Below, piece after piece: positions 35,027-47,705 of a stretch of DNA of 64,000 nucleotides. Both the position numbers and the translations under genes were made by a program. The stretch is from a bacterium. Its GTDB lineage: Bacteria; Bacillota; Bacilli; Lactobacillales; Streptococcaceae. Numbering within the stretch: the stretch's first letter is position 1; every line of letters starts with the position of its first letter. Location: positions 1 to 64,000 of the forward strand of contig CAJNDF010000002.1 in assembly GCA_905221455.1 (NCBI GenBank), given 5' to 3'. A model generated the notes under the pieces. It was given only the letters and a program-made list of their open reading frames with translations. It searched no databases and was not told the DNA's origin.

Positions 35027-36641
35027 AAAATTAGTGGATATCAATATCCTCTATTCATCTCAAGAAGCTAATCTGGCTAACCTACGAAAGAAGCAGGCTA
35101 AGAATCCTGGAAAAAAAGTAAATGTTTCCGCTAGAGTCCTAAGTTCTTACATTTTTTCTAGTCTCTTGGTGCTCATCGCTTTTAGTAATATAGCCATTCA
35201 TTTTCCTTTTGAGGAAAACCCCATTTATTTTAGTGGAATGATTTCTTTTTTACTGCTGCTTGTCTTTTCAACTTCTTTAACAGCTTTTTACAATGTCTTT
35301 TATGAGAGTAAGGACTTGGCATCGTATAGGCCCTATGCTTTTAAAGAATCAGAGATTATAATTGCCAAAGGTCTGTCTGTCCTCTTGCCAGCTCTAGCTG
35401 GAATTATACCAATCCTAGCTTATTTTCTAGTCCTCTACATTAGGCTAGCCCCTTCTCTGTGGCTGGGTTTGCCTTTGATGCTGCTGTCCTTGGCCTTATT
35501 ATTTGTCTCTTTGGCTTTAGTGATGATAGTGGCAGTGCATTTCTTGGCTCAAACTGCGCTTTTTAGAAAGTATCAGTCTATTTTTGCGAATGTGATGATT
35601 GGGATAGGGGTTCTCATACCTTTATTATTTGTCTTCTTTGTCCAGTCCACTTCTAGAGGTATAGGTAAACAGACTAAAGAAATTCCACTTCTTCTTTATC
35701 CTATTCATCTCTTTTACAAAATAGCAGTGGAGCCTTTTTCAACAGAAGCCATCCTGGGTCTGCTCGCTTGGATAATTCTAACTGTTTTCTTGCTTTACCT
35801 GACAAAAAAGAAAGTTCTTCCTCATTTTTATGACGTGATCCTACTTAACAGTGAGGAGAAGGTCATAAAAGAACGTCGCAGTAAGGAGAGGATTTCAACT
35901 ACTAAAAAGGGCTTTTTCCGTATGGTTTTGCGCTATAACCTCTCTCTCTTGGGACAGGGAACTGGCGTGATTACTGTGCTTTTTACAAGTGCTTTTCTTC
36001 CTTATCTCATGATGATCGGTCTGATTTCCAACCTCCGAGATTATCAGATAGTTCCAGATATTCATCCTCCATACTGGTTACCCTTGTTTTTTGTAGGAAT
36101 GTTTATAGCAGTTGTCAATAACAATATCACCAGCCTGCCTGCAATTGCCTTGTCCTTAGAGAGGGAAAATGTTGATTTTCTTAAGAGTTTACCCTTTGAC
36201 TTCGCTCGTTATGTGAAAGTGAAATTTTGGATTATATTTGCTGTCCAGTCCTTTTTACCAGTTCTGATTTTACTTGGTCTTTCTCTATACCTAGGCTTGC
36301 CCATGCTTTCGATGATTTACCTTCTTGTAGTCTGGACCCTTGCCAGTGTCATCCTTTCTTGCCACCACTACTTTAAGGATGTGAAAAATCTGTCAACCAA
36401 TTGGAGTAGCATTACGGACTTGGTGAACCGTTCAAATCGTATAGTAGCAATGGTTTTACTCTTAATTTATGGTTTGATCTTGTTGATTTCAGTCATTGTG
36501 AGTTCATTCTTGGTTCAGTCTCTCTCCGCTCTTCTTGCCATCAGCTTGGGAGTAGGAGCTCTTATCCTCTTGCTTGCTCTTGCTATTTTTGGCTATCATT
36601 ACTTCCTGTCACGCATATTGGCAGAGATAGAAAAAAGATGA
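35007..36641 (+). CDS. ABC transporter permease (ABC-2 type, multi-span)
   Basis: 544 residues with about twelve hydrophobic segments in two halves joined by a basic linker (about 285-310). ATG 35007 has GGAGG upstream inside the ATPase gene. Forms an exporter with the preceding ATPase; the size and pairing resemble streptococcal peptide/lipid export modules, but the cargo is not known. Confidence 0.82.
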   Translation: MRFKVIKKLVDINILYSSQEANLANLRKKQAKNPGKKVNVSARVLSSYIFSSLLVLIAFSNIAIHFPFEENPIYFSGMISFLLLLVFSTSLTAFYNVFYESKDLASYRPYAFKESEIIIAKGLSVLLPALAGIIPILAYFLVLYIRLAPSLWLGLPLMLLSLALLFVSLALVMIVAVHFLAQTALFRKYQSIFANVMIGIGVLIPLLFVFFVQSTSRGIGKQTKEIPLLLYPIHLFYKIAVEPFSTEAILGLLAWIILTVFLLYLTKKKVLPHFYDVILLNSEEKVIKERRSKERISTTKKGFFRMVLRYNLSLLGQGTGVITVLFTSAFLPYLMMIGLISNLRDYQIVPDIHPPYWLPLFFVGMFIAVVNNNITSLPAIALSLERENVDFLKSLPFDFARYVKVKFWIIFAVQSFLPVLILLGLSLYLGLPMLSMIYLLVVWTLASVILSCHHYFKDVKNLSTNWSSITDLVNRSNRIVAMVLLLIYGLILLISVIVSSFLVQSLSALLAISLGVGALILLLALAIFGYHYFLSRILAEIEKR

Positions 36642-36673
36642 GATAGTTGGTTACTATCTTTGATAAATCTCAT

Positions 36674-36716
36674 TTGACAAATCGCTGTCATAATTTATAA
36701 CGTAATTATAAATTAT
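36674..36716 (+). promoter_or_regulatory. Promoter with overlapping 10-bp inverted repeat
   Basis: TTGACA (36674-36679), 16-base spacer, TATAAC (36696-36701). ATAATTTATA (36690-36699) and TATAAATTAT (36707-36716) are a perfect inverted repeat over the -10 and start region, so a repressor operator or 5' hairpin is plausible. Confidence 0.5.
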
Positions 36717-36752
36717 TACGATTGGTAATCAAAAAATATAGGGAGGAATGTT

Positions 36753-36971
36753 TTGAATAAGAAATATAATATAGTTATATTATTGTTATTTATAATTTAT
36801 TTATTTGGATATTTTTCAATTTCAAAGACGTTAATTCCTATAATGTGTGTGATCCAAGTATTTTTGATAGAACATATATTTAGAGTTCGAAATAGGATTA
36901 TGCAGATAGGTGAAATTATAATTATTGTTGCTTCTATAATATTATTTATTGATAGTATATTTGGTTTGTAA
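36753..36971 (+). CDS. Small AT-rich two-span membrane protein
   Basis: 72 residues from a TTG start with GGGAGGAATG upstream. Hydrophobic segments at about 6-38 and 52-70 with a basic loop (HIFRVRNR). Strikingly A/T-rich and rich in Ile codons compared with neighbours, a sign of transfer. No family recognised. Confidence 0.55.
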   Translation: MNKKYNIVILLLFIIYLFGYFSISKTLIPIMCVIQVFLIEHIFRVRNRIMQIGEIIIIVASIILFIDSIFGL

Positions 36972-37086
36972 CAAAAGGCTTTTCTATAAAATCAAATTTT
37001 CCAGATATCCGTTGAAGCTGATTTATCTTCTCATCTATCTTCGTCACTAAATTTGACAGACACATATTACTGATACAGACTATCAA

Positions 37087-37152
37087 TCTATCTACAATCT
37101 CACAGTAAACCTGAGCCTAGTTTCTTAGTTTGCTCTTTGATTTTCGTTGATA
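37087..37152 (+). repeat. Degenerate BOX remnant (boxC-like)
   Basis: TCTATCTACAATCTCACAGTAAAC...CCTAGTTTCTTAGTTTGCTCTTTGATTTTCGTTGA follows the boxC sequence with several substitutions and has lost the boxC stem. No intact boxA or boxB; earlier bases from about 37010 hold only faint boxA-like words. Confidence 0.65.
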
Positions 37153-37157
37153 AAAAG

Positions 37158-37187
37158 AAATGCTCCTCCGTTCTTGGAAGAGCATTT
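37158..37187. terminator. Terminator at the 3' end of the LtaS-like gene
   Basis: AAATGCTCCTCC (37158-37169) pairs with GGAAGAGCATTT (37176-37187) with one mismatch. It abuts the stop of the minus-strand gene and has A- and T-runs for both directions. Confidence 0.8.
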
Positions 37188-37188
37188 T

Positions 37189-39339
37189 TTATTGTGATTT
37201 TGATTCGGTTTCTGCCGACTCTGGGTGGAGTTCTTGGTAACTTGGTGCCTTGAAAAGGTCAGCACTGGTTTTACCTTGTCGTTGGCTAAAGAGGCTAGTT
37301 GACTGACTTCCTTTTTCTTGCTCAGTCTTTTGCAGAATTGGTAAAGAATTGAGGTAAGAAATACTTTCTGTATCAACTGTTCCAAGATGATCTTTTTGGT
37401 AGAAACGTATCAAATCGCCAGTTTGAATCTGATCGCTAATTTTCAGCTGTTGGCTGGCTGCTTGACGAACGATTTCTAGTTCAGTCTGAGCTTGTTCATC
37501 AAGATTACTGATTTCAAGACCGCTCTCAGTATAGTAGGTTCGTCCGTCGTAGCTGGTATATTTTGGCGTGACGAAGGAATTTGCAGTTCGAAAGGCAACG
37601 ATTTCTTGGTGATCTGGTGATAGGAGGTCTTGTCCGACTTGAAGGAAGGAATTGGACTCAATACCAAGGAGGTGTTCGAGAGTAGGTAAGATATCGACTT
37701 GTCCACCGTAGGTATTGATAATTTGCCCCTTTTCATAACCAGGCATGACCACCATAAAAGGCACTCGTTGTAACATGGCATTATCGTAATTCGACCAGTT
37801 TTCAGAAGTCTTGCCAATCAAAGGTGCCAGGTCAGGATTGCGGGAGTTGGAAATGCCATAATGGTCTCCGTAGATGACGATGATGGATTTCTCATAGAGA
37901 CCACTTTCTTTGAGATAGTCAAAGAAGGCCTTGATGGCACTGTCCAGATAGTTGGCTGTTTGAAAGTAGCCATTGATTGTTTCATCTTTGGTTTTGGCCA
38001 AGGGGAAACCAAGCTCATCGCCAGTCAGATTGCTAGCATAGGGATAGTGATTGGACACCGTGATATACTTAGCATAAAAAGGCTGCTGCAAATGCTCCAG
38101 ATATTGGATAGAATCTTTCATCATGATTTTATCATTTAAACCATATTGGAAAGAATTGCTACTGTCTTGCTTGGTAAAATAGGAAGCATCAAAGAAGTAT
38201 TGGTAGCCCCATTGTTTGTAGGTCGTATTTCGGTTCCAGAAGGTCCCGATATTACCGTGAAAGACAGCACTTGATTGGTAGCCGTTTTTTGATAGGATAA
38301 AAGGCGCTGCCTGCTGGGTATTGGTACCTCCGTAGTTGACCATGAAGGAACCTTGGTCAAGGCCAAATAAACCTGTCTCCAGCATGGTTTCCGCATCTGA
38401 GGTCTTACCAGCCTTGACTTGGTTAAAGATATTCGAAAAGGCTAGTGTAGATTGCGAATGGTAGAGGGAATTTAGGAAGGGAGTGACTTCATGCTCAGTT
38501 CCATCTATGTTGAGTTTATAGTCAAGCAGGAATTGTTGGAAACTCTCCAAGTGGAGATAAATCACATTTTTTCCTTTAGCAAGACCAAAATAGTCTGGAT
38601 TGGGCTTAGCCGAATGTTCTTGAATATAATCTGTAATAGGTTGAAGGTCAGTCTCAGAGGCCTTAGCACGTTCTTTGTTGGCGCTATAGGATTGGTTGGC
38701 ACTATAACCTAGAAAGGCTGGCAAACTGAGGGCACGAACAACATAATAATTCGAAAATCCTCGTGACAGGAGATCGGGACGCTCGATTTCAGCCAAAAAA
38801 AGATTAGCAGAAAAGAGCAGAACTGAGAGTGCAGTGATAGCAACACTGGAGCGGAATTTGAAGGGTCTCCTATCCAGCTGGATGAATTTTTTAAAGAAAA
38901 GGAAAGCCAGCAGTGGGAAATCCATAAAATAGATGAAATCCCAAGGACGCAGTAACTCTAGTTCCGCAGTACCAACAGATACCTTGCTAACCACCTTCAT
39001 GGTATTAGCCGTGATAAAGTCGCTAAATTCTCGATAGTAAAAGACATTGGAATAAAGCCAAATAAACAAAAGGCTGTAAATAGCAATACTCAGACCATAA
39101 AAGATCTTGGTTGACCGAGCGTAGAGGGCTAGAGCCAGCAGGAGTAGCCCCAAGGGAAGGGGATTGAAAAAGGCGATAAAGGCAAGGTAATTTCCTTGTA
39201 ATTTGCCTACTTGAATATCTAAATTAAAGTCAACGGTATAGGCTAATAAGGTTTTGAGCCAATATAGGATTAAAAGGGTTAGGACAAAACCCAGTCTGGT
39301 ACCGATGGCTTTTTGGATTTTGTTAAAATTGCTTTTCAC
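37189..39339 (-). CDS. LTA synthase family sulfatase-fold membrane protein
   Basis: 716 residues. Five N-terminal membrane spans (to about residue 200) are followed by an extracytoplasmic sulfatase domain. Its LtaS-type metal/catalytic residues are visible: Glu in 'HLESFQQF', nucleophile Thr in 'GKTSDAET', and Asp-His in 'YGDHYGIS'. Such enzymes transfer glycerol phosphate or related groups from lipids; pneumococcal-type teichoic acid is not polyglycerol phosphate, so the substrate here is uncertain. I chose GTG 39339 (AGGAAG upstream) over a frame 22 residues longer that lacks a site. Confidence 0.85.
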   Translation of the reverse strand: MKSNFNKIQKAIGTRLGFVLTLLILYWLKTLLAYTVDFNLDIQVGKLQGNYLAFIAFFNPLPLGLLLLALALYARSTKIFYGLSIAIYSLLFIWLYSNVFYYREFSDFITANTMKVVSKVSVGTAELELLRPWDFIYFMDFPLLAFLFFKKFIQLDRRPFKFRSSVAITALSVLLFSANLFLAEIERPDLLSRGFSNYYVVRALSLPAFLGYSANQSYSANKERAKASETDLQPITDYIQEHSAKPNPDYFGLAKGKNVIYLHLESFQQFLLDYKLNIDGTEHEVTPFLNSLYHSQSTLAFSNIFNQVKAGKTSDAETMLETGLFGLDQGSFMVNYGGTNTQQAAPFILSKNGYQSSAVFHGNIGTFWNRNTTYKQWGYQYFFDASYFTKQDSSNSFQYGLNDKIMMKDSIQYLEHLQQPFYAKYITVSNHYPYASNLTGDELGFPLAKTKDETINGYFQTANYLDSAIKAFFDYLKESGLYEKSIIVIYGDHYGISNSRNPDLAPLIGKTSENWSNYDNAMLQRVPFMVVMPGYEKGQIINTYGGQVDILPTLEHLLGIESNSFLQVGQDLLSPDHQEIVAFRTANSFVTPKYTSYDGRTYYTESGLEISNLDEQAQTELEIVRQAASQQLKISDQIQTGDLIRFYQKDHLGTVDTESISYLNSLPILQKTEQEKGSQSTSLFSQRQGKTSADLFKAPSYQELHPESAETESKSQ

Positions 39340-39419
39340 ACATTTACTTCCTAATTTTTTATTAGTATTAGTATACCATTTTTTAAAAGAAGAGTAAAAA
39401 AGCAAGGGTAGTTTCTTTT

Positions 39420-39456
39420 TTGAGAATTGGCTAAAAGTTTGATATAATGGTAGTTA
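39420..39456 (+). promoter_or_regulatory. Promoter of rlmI-aro run, adjacent to the start codon
   Basis: TTGAGA (39420-39425), 17-base spacer, TATAAT (39443-39448), then only 7 bases to ATG 39456. The transcript should begin at or next to the start codon. Confidence 0.65.
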
Positions 39457-40619
39457 TGAATAGAATAAGAGTTAGCAAAAGGGTTGAAAAGAAGCTCGCC
39501 AAAGGTCAGGTTTTACTAGAAGCCAGTGATCTTGAGAATGTCAACCTCAATGATCAGGAAGTAGAAGTGCAGAGTCAGGAAGGAACCTTTCTTGGGACTG
39601 CCTACCTTTCTCAGCAAAACAAGGGCTTGGGCTGGTTTGTTAGCAAAGACAAGGTGATCTTTAATCAAGCTTTCTTTGAAACGCTATTTAGACAAGCTAA
39701 AGAAAAGAGAAACGCCTACTATCAAGATGATTTAACAACTGCCTTTCGTCTCTTCAACCAAGAGGGAGATGACTTTGGCGGTCTGACAGTGGATCTTTAT
39801 GGCGACTATGCTGTCTTTTCTTGGTATAACTCTTATGTTTATCAGATTCGCAAGGTTATCTCAGAAGCCTTTAGACAGGTTTTTCCTGAGGTTTTAGGAG
39901 CCTATGAGAAAATCCGCTTTAAGGGTCTAGACTATGAATCTGCCCATGTTTATGGTCAAGAAGCACCTGACTTTTTCACTGTTCTGGAAAATGGTGTCTT
40001 GTATCAGGTCTTCATGAATGATGGCTTGATGACAGGTATTTTCCTAGACCAGCATGAAGTTCGTGGTAGTTTAGTTGACGGCTTGGCTATGGGTAAATCC
40101 TTGCTCAATATGTTTTCTTATACAGCAGCCTTTTCAGTAGCTGCGGCTATGGGAGGAGCAAGTCAGACAACTTCTGTTGACCTAGCCAAACGTTCACGAG
40201 AATTGTCTCAAGCGCATTTTCAGGCAAATGGGCTCAGCACAGATGACCATCGTTTTATAGTCATGGACGTCTTTGAGTATTTCAAATATGCCAAACGAAA
40301 AGGCTTGACCTACGATGTGATTGTTCTAGATCCGCCTAGCTTTGCTCGGAACAAAAAACAGACCTTCTCTGTGGCCAAGGATTATCACAAGTTGATTTCC
40401 CAGAGTCTGGAGATTTTAAATCCGGGAGGGATTATCATTGCCAGTACCAATGCTGCCAATGTTTCCCGCCAGAAATTTACAGAACAAATTGATAAAGGCT
40501 TCGCAGGAAGAAGTTACCAGATTTTAAACAAATACGGTCTTCCAGCAGATTTCGCCTATAATAAAAAAGATGAAAGTAGTAATTACCTCAAGGTGATTAG
40601 TATGAAGGTTAGTAAATGA
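39456..40619 (+). CDS. RlmI-like 23S rRNA (cytosine-C5) methyltransferase
   Basis: 387 residues. N-terminal PUA domain (about 1-75), central RlmI-type domain and a Rossmann methyltransferase with '[18 protein letters not shown]' (SAM site) and '[14 protein letters not shown]' (catalytic loop). Methylates 23S rRNA in the cytoplasm; E. coli RlmI targets C1962. An ATG 9 bases upstream overlaps the -10 and is unlikely. Stop overlaps the aroD ATG (ATGA), so the aromatic operon may be partly read from here. Confidence 0.87.
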   Translation: MNRIRVSKRVEKKLAKGQVLLEASDLENVNLNDQEVEVQSQEGTFLGTAYLSQQNKGLGWFVSKDKVIFNQAFFETLFRQAKEKRNAYYQDDLTTAFRLFNQEGDDFGGLTVDLYGDYAVFSWYNSYVYQIRKVISEAFRQVFPEVLGAYEKIRFKGLDYESAHVYGQEAPDFFTVLENGVLYQVFMNDGLMTGIFLDQHEVRGSLVDGLAMGKSLLNMFSYTAAFSVAAAMGGASQTTSVDLAKRSRELSQAHFQANGLSTDDHRFIVMDVFEYFKYAKRKGLTYDVIVLDPPSFARNKKQTFSVAKDYHKLISQSLEILNPGGIIIASTNAANVSRQKFTEQIDKGFAGRSYQILNKYGLPADFAYNKKDESSNYLKVISMKVSK

Positions 40620-41293
40620 AATTAATCGTTTCAGTAATGCCAAGAAGTTTAGAGGAGGCCCAGGCTCTGGATGCCACGAGATACCAGGAGGCTGATATCA
40701 TTGAATGGCGTGCCGACTATCTGCCTAAAGAAGCGATTTTGCAGGTGGCTCCAGCTATTTTCGAAAAATTCGCAGGTCGCGAGTTGGTTTTCACTCTGAG
40801 AACTCGTGCTGAAGGGGGAGAAATTGACCTTTCTTCAGAAGAATATATCCATCTCATCAAGGAAGTAGCGCAACTCTATCAACCAGACTATATTGATTTT
40901 GAGTACTACAGCTACAAGGATGTTTTTGAGGAAATGCTGGACTTCCCAAATCTCGTTTTGAGTTACCACAATTTCCTAGAAACGCCTGAAAATATGATGG
41001 AAATCTTGTCAGAGTTGACGAGTCTAAATCCAAAACTTGTTAAGGTTGCGGTGATGGCTCACACGGAGCAGGATGTCTTAGACCTGATGAACTATACACG
41101 AGGCTTTAAAACCCTCAATCCTGAACAGGAATATGTGACGATTTCTATGGGCAAGGTGGGCAAGGTCTCTCGTATCACTGCGGATGTGACGGGTTCGAGT
41201 TGGTCCTTTGCTAGTCTGGATGAGGCTAGTGCTCCTGGTCAGATTTCTCTAGCTAACATGAAAAAAATCAGGGAGATTTTGGATGAAGCTTGA
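40616..41293 (+). CDS. aroD: 3-dehydroquinate dehydratase, type I
   Basis: 225 residues. 'IEWRADYL' and the Schiff-base Lys in '[11 protein letters not shown]', with 'YHNF' His, identify class I dehydroquinase. Third shikimate step. Overlaps rlmI by 4 and aroE by 11 bases. Confidence 0.95.
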   Translation: MKLIVSVMPRSLEEAQALDATRYQEADIIEWRADYLPKEAILQVAPAIFEKFAGRELVFTLRTRAEGGEIDLSSEEYIHLIKEVAQLYQPDYIDFEYYSYKDVFEEMLDFPNLVLSYHNFLETPENMMEILSELTSLNPKLVKVAVMAHTEQDVLDLMNYTRGFKTLNPEQEYVTISMGKVGKVSRITADVTGSSWSFASLDEASAPGQISLANMKKIREILDEA

Positions 41294-42137
41294 TGGCTAT
41301 ACACGTTTAGCAGCAGTTGTTGCCAATCCTATTAAGCATTCTATATCACCCTTCATCCACAATAGCGCCTTTGAGGCGACAGCTACCAATGGTGCTTACG
41401 TGGCTTGGGAGATTGATGCAGCTGATTTGGCAGAAACAGTGGCCAATATTCGTCGCTACCAGATGTTTGGAATCAACCTGTCCATGCCCTATAAGGAGCA
41501 AGTGATTCCATATTTGGATGAGCTGAGTGACGAAGCGCGCTTGATCGGTGCGGTCAATACGGTTGTCAATGATAATGGCAATTTAATTGGATATAATACA
41601 GATGGCAAGGGATTTTTTAAGAGCTTGCCTTCTTTTACAATTACAGGTAAGAAGATGACCTTGCTGGGTGCAGGTGGTGCGGCCAAGTCTATCTTGGCAC
41701 AAGCTATTTTGGATGGCGTCAGTCAGATTTCAGTCTTTGTTCGTTCAGTTTCTATGGAAAAAACAAGACTTTATCTAGACAAGTTACAGGAGCAAACAGG
41801 CTTTAAAGTGGACTTGTATGCTTTAGAAGATATTTCTGTCTTGCAGGCAAGGACTGCTGAGTCGGATTTATTGGTCAATGCTACTAGTGTTGGGATGGAT
41901 GGCCAGTCGTCGCCAATTCCGGAAAGCATCAATTTACCAGAAACTATCTTGGTGGCAGATATTATTTACCAACCCTTTGAAACGCCATTTTTGAAACGGG
42001 CTAGAAGTCAGGGCAATCAAGCGGTCAATGGTCTGGGAATGTTGCTCTATCAAGCTGCAGAAGCTTTTCAACTGTGGACCGGTAAGGAAATGCCAACAGA
42101 AGAAATTTGGCAGTCCTTAACAGAAAAATACCAATAA
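41283..42137 (+). CDS. aroE: Shikimate dehydrogenase
   Basis: 284 residues. Substrate site '[12 protein letters not shown]' and '[16 protein letters not shown]' (Lys-Asp), NADP fold '[11 protein letters not shown]', and C-terminal '[19 protein letters not shown]'. Reduces 3-dehydroshikimate with NADPH. Eighteen bases from aroB. Confidence 0.95.
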   Translation: MKLDGYTRLAAVVANPIKHSISPFIHNSAFEATATNGAYVAWEIDAADLAETVANIRRYQMFGINLSMPYKEQVIPYLDELSDEARLIGAVNTVVNDNGNLIGYNTDGKGFFKSLPSFTITGKKMTLLGAGGAAKSILAQAILDGVSQISVFVRSVSMEKTRLYLDKLQEQTGFKVDLYALEDISVLQARTAESDLLVNATSVGMDGQSSPIPESINLPETILVADIIYQPFETPFLKRARSQGNQAVNGLGMLLYQAAEAFQLWTGKEMPTEEIWQSLTEKYQ

Positions 42138-42155
42138 AGAAAGGGAGATTCTCCT

Positions 42156-43223
42156 ATGAAAATCAGAATCGATATTCCTCATCATCCTTATGATATTCAG
42201 ATTGAAAAAGGTTGTCTGGCTCAAGCTGGTCAATGGTTGCGAGAACTCTGGCAACCGCAAAAAGTGGTCATTGTAACAGACAACCATGTAGCTTCTCTTT
42301 ATGCAGAGAAGGTCAAGCTCAGCCTAGAAGATGCTGGTTTTCAGGTAGCTGTTTTTGACTTTTTAGAAGGTGAAGAAAGAAAGAATTTAACCACTGTTCA
42401 GAAAGTCTATGAATTCCTAGTTAAGCAGGGGTTGACTCGTAGCGATGGAATCGTGGCTCTTGGTGGCGGTGTCGTTGGGGACCTGGCTGGTTTTGTAGCC
42501 TCTACCTATATGCGAGGTATTCACTTTGTTCAGATTCCGACTAGTTTGACAGCTCAGGTGGATTCATCTATCGGTGGAAAGACAGGCGTCAATACTCCAT
42601 TTGCTAAGAATATGGTAGGAACTTTTGCCCAACCAGATGGGGTTCTGATTGACCCACTTGTCCTTGAAACGCTCGGAAAAAGAGAGTTGATTGAAGGGAT
42701 GGGTGAGGTCATCAAGTATGGCTTGATTGAGGATCCAGAACTTTGGAGAATCTTGACGGAGCTAGATGGTTCTGTTGAGAGCATTTTGGAGCATGCAGAG
42801 ACCTTGATTGAACATTCTTGTCAGGTCAAGCGCAAGATGGTGGTTGAGGATGAGTTGGACAATGGTGTACGTCTTTACCTCAACTTTGGCCACACTATTG
42901 GTCATGCCATTGAAGCGACGGCCGGCTATGGCAAAGTCATGCATGGCGAGGCTGTGGCCATGGGCATGGTTCAGATTTCTAAGGTTGCTGAGGAAAAAGG
43001 CCTTATGCCAGCTGGCATAACTCAGTCTATCACAGAGATATGTCAGAAATTTGGACTACCTGTTGACTATGAAAATTGGGATGTTGATAAGCTTTATCAA
43101 GCTTTGACTCATGATAAGAAAGCGCGTGGTAACACCTTGAAATTGGTCTTGGTGCCAGAGCTCGGTTCGGCTACCATTCACCCAGTTTCTCTGGAAGAGA
43201 TGAAAGACTACTTGGTAAAATAA
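42156..43223 (+). CDS. aroB: 3-dehydroquinate synthase
   Basis: 355 residues. NAD motif '[16 protein letters not shown]', '[21 protein letters not shown]', and zinc ligands in '[11 protein letters not shown]' and '[10 protein letters not shown]'. Forms the carbocycle from DAHP. DAHP synthase itself is not in the window. Confidence 0.96.
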   Translation: MKIRIDIPHHPYDIQIEKGCLAQAGQWLRELWQPQKVVIVTDNHVASLYAEKVKLSLEDAGFQVAVFDFLEGEERKNLTTVQKVYEFLVKQGLTRSDGIVALGGGVVGDLAGFVASTYMRGIHFVQIPTSLTAQVDSSIGGKTGVNTPFAKNMVGTFAQPDGVLIDPLVLETLGKRELIEGMGEVIKYGLIEDPELWRILTELDGSVESILEHAETLIEHSCQVKRKMVVEDELDNGVRLYLNFGHTIGHAIEATAGYGKVMHGEAVAMGMVQISKVAEEKGLMPAGITQSITEICQKFGLPVDYENWDVDKLYQALTHDKKARGNTLKLVLVPELGSATIHPVSLEEMKDYLVK

Positions 43224-43232
43224 GGAGAGTGT

Positions 43233-44399
43233 ATGAGATATTTAACTGCAGGAGAATCACACGGTCCTCGTCTGACGGCTATTATTGAAGGTATTCCGGC
43301 CGGACTACCTTTGACAGCTGAGGATATTAATGGAGACCTTAAACGCCGTCAGGGTGGCTATGGTCGCGGTGGTCGTATGAAAATCGAGAGTGACCAAGTC
43401 GTCTTTACTTCGGGCGTTCGTCACGGGAAGACGACAGGGGCTCCCATTACCATGGATGTCATCAATAAGGACCACCAAAAATGGCTGGACATCATGTCTG
43501 CGGAGGACATTGAAGACCGCCTTAAAAGCAAACGAAAAATCACCCATCCACGTCCAGGTCATGCCGATTTGGTTGGGGGAATCAAGTACCGTTTTGATGA
43601 TTTGCGAAATTCTTTGGAACGTTCATCAGCTCGTGAAACCACCATGCGAGTGGCAGTCGGGGCTGTAGCCAAACGCCTCTTGGCTGAACTGGATATGGAG
43701 ATTGCCAACCATGTCGTGGTCTTTGGTGGCAAAGAAATCGATGTACCTGAAAATCTGACAGTCGCTGAGATTAAGGAGCGAGCTGCCCAGTCAGAAGTTT
43801 CTATTGTCAACCAAGAACGAGAGCAGGAAATCAAGGACTATATTGACCAAATCAAACGTGACGGTGATACCATCGGTGGGGTTGTCGAGACAGTTGTCGG
43901 AGGTGTTCCAGTTGGTCTTGGTTCCTATGTCCAATGGGACAGAAAATTGGATGCGCGATTGGCCCAAGCAGTTGTTTCTATCAATGCCTTTAAAGGAGTG
44001 GAATTTGGCCTCGGCTTTGAAGCTGGTTACCGTAAGGGCAGCCAAGTCATGGATGAAATTCTCTGGTCTAAAGAAGATGGTTATACTCGCCGTACCAACA
44101 ATTTGGGTGGCTTTGAAGGTGGTATGACTAATGGGCAACCTATTGTTGTTCGTGGCGTTATGAAACCCATTCCTACACTCTACAAACCTCTTATGAGTGT
44201 GGATATCGAAACCCACGAACCTTACAAGGCAACCGTGGAGAGAAGTGATCCGACCGCTCTTCCAGCTGCCGGTGTGGTTATGGAAGCTGTTGTGGCAACG
44301 GTTCTAGCACAAGAAATCCTTGAAAAATTCTCATCAGATAATCTTGAGGAATTAAAAGAAGCGGTAGCTAAACACCGAGAGTATACAAAGAACTATTAA
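43233..44399 (+). CDS. aroC: Chorismate synthase
   Basis: 388 residues, with signatures '[14 protein letters not shown]', '[12 protein letters not shown]', '[15 protein letters not shown]' and '[14 protein letters not shown]'. FMN-dependent last shikimate step. Ten bases separate it from both neighbours. Confidence 0.96.
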   Translation: MRYLTAGESHGPRLTAIIEGIPAGLPLTAEDINGDLKRRQGGYGRGGRMKIESDQVVFTSGVRHGKTTGAPITMDVINKDHQKWLDIMSAEDIEDRLKSKRKITHPRPGHADLVGGIKYRFDDLRNSLERSSARETTMRVAVGAVAKRLLAELDMEIANHVVVFGGKEIDVPENLTVAEIKERAAQSEVSIVNQEREQEIKDYIDQIKRDGDTIGGVVETVVGGVPVGLGSYVQWDRKLDARLAQAVVSINAFKGVEFGLGFEAGYRKGSQVMDEILWSKEDGYTRRTNNLGGFEGGMTNGQPIVVRGVMKPIPTLYKPLMSVDIETHEPYKATVERSDPTALPAAGVVMEAVVATVLAQEILEKFSSDNLEELKEAVAKHREYTKNY

Positions 44400-44408
44400 G
44401 GAGTTCCT

Positions 44409-45512
44409 ATGGCAAAAACAATCTATATCGCAGGTCTTGGTTTGATTGGAGCCTCTATGGCACTCGGTATCAAACGCGATCATCCAGATTATGAAATTTT
44501 AGGTTATAATCGCAGTCAAGCTTCGAGAGATATCGCCTTGAAAGAAGGCATGATTGACCGTGCAACGGATGATTTTGCCAGTTTTGCTCCTTTGGCAGAT
44601 ATCATCATTCTCAGCTTGCCAATAAAGCAAACCATTTCCTTTATTAAGGAGTTGGCCAACTTGGACTTGAAAGAAGGTGTCATTATTTCAGATGCTGGCT
44701 CGACCAAGGCTGCTATTGTGGATGCAGCGGAGCACTATTTGGCTGGCAAGTCAATTCGTTTTGTCGGGGCCCATCCTATGGCTGGTAGTCATAAGACAGG
44801 GGCAGCTTCTGCGGATGTCAATCTCTTTGAAAATGCCTACTATATCTTCACACCTTCTAACTTGACAAGCCCTGATACGCTTGAGGAAATGAAGGATTTA
44901 CTTTCAGGTCTTCATGCTCGTTTTATCGAGATTGATGCCAAGGAGCACGATCGCGTGACTTCTCAGATTAGCCATTTTCCACATATTCTGGCTTCTAGTC
45001 TCATGGAGCAGACTGCGGTCTATGCTCAAGAACATGAGATGGCAAGGCGCTTTGCGGCAGGTGGTTTTCGAGATATGACCCGAATTGCGGAAAGCGAGCC
45101 AGGTATGTGGACTTCTATTCTCTTGTCCAATCGCGAGACTATCCTAGAGCGGATTGCGGATTTCAAGGAACGTTTGGAAGCGATTGGGCAGGCCATCAGC
45201 AAGGGAGATGAGGAGCAAATCTGGAATTTTTTCAACCAAGCACGTGAGCAACGGCAGGCCATGGAAATCCATAAGCGTGGCGGTGTGGATAGTTCTTACG
45301 ATCTCTATGTCGATGTTCCCGATGAAGAAGATGTTATTTTGAGGATTTTGGAACTACTACGTGGAACTTCCTTGGTTAACATCCACATCAACGAGGAAAA
45401 CCGTGAGGATATTCACGGGATTCTACAAATTTCATTTAAAAATGCTCAAGACTTAGAACGAGCTGAGCAACTGATAACAGAAAACACCGACTACACAGTC
45501 GTTGTCAAATAA
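44409..45512 (+). CDS. tyrA: Prephenate dehydrogenase
   Basis: 367 residues. N-terminal NAD fold '[12 protein letters not shown]' (residues 9-20), catalytic '[12 protein letters not shown]', helical dimerisation region, and an ACT domain from about residue 295 that likely gives tyrosine feedback. Oxidatively decarboxylates prephenate to 4-hydroxyphenylpyruvate. Confidence 0.94.
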   Translation: MAKTIYIAGLGLIGASMALGIKRDHPDYEILGYNRSQASRDIALKEGMIDRATDDFASFAPLADIIILSLPIKQTISFIKELANLDLKEGVIISDAGSTKAAIVDAAEHYLAGKSIRFVGAHPMAGSHKTGAASADVNLFENAYYIFTPSNLTSPDTLEEMKDLLSGLHARFIEIDAKEHDRVTSQISHFPHILASSLMEQTAVYAQEHEMARRFAAGGFRDMTRIAESEPGMWTSILLSNRETILERIADFKERLEAIGQAISKGDEEQIWNFFNQAREQRQAMEIHKRGGVDSSYDLYVDVPDEEDVILRILELLRGTSLVNIHINEENREDIHGILQISFKNAQDLERAEQLITENTDYTVVVK

Positions 45513-45522
45513 GGAGAAAATC

Positions 45523-47701
<2,179 letters not shown>

Positions 47702-47705
<4 letters not shown>

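Noticed and set aside
37189..39339. Calling the sulfatase-fold protein true LtaS
   Set aside because: Catalytic residues match the family, but this group of streptococci makes choline-type rather than polyglycerol-phosphate teichoic acid, so only the family is stated.
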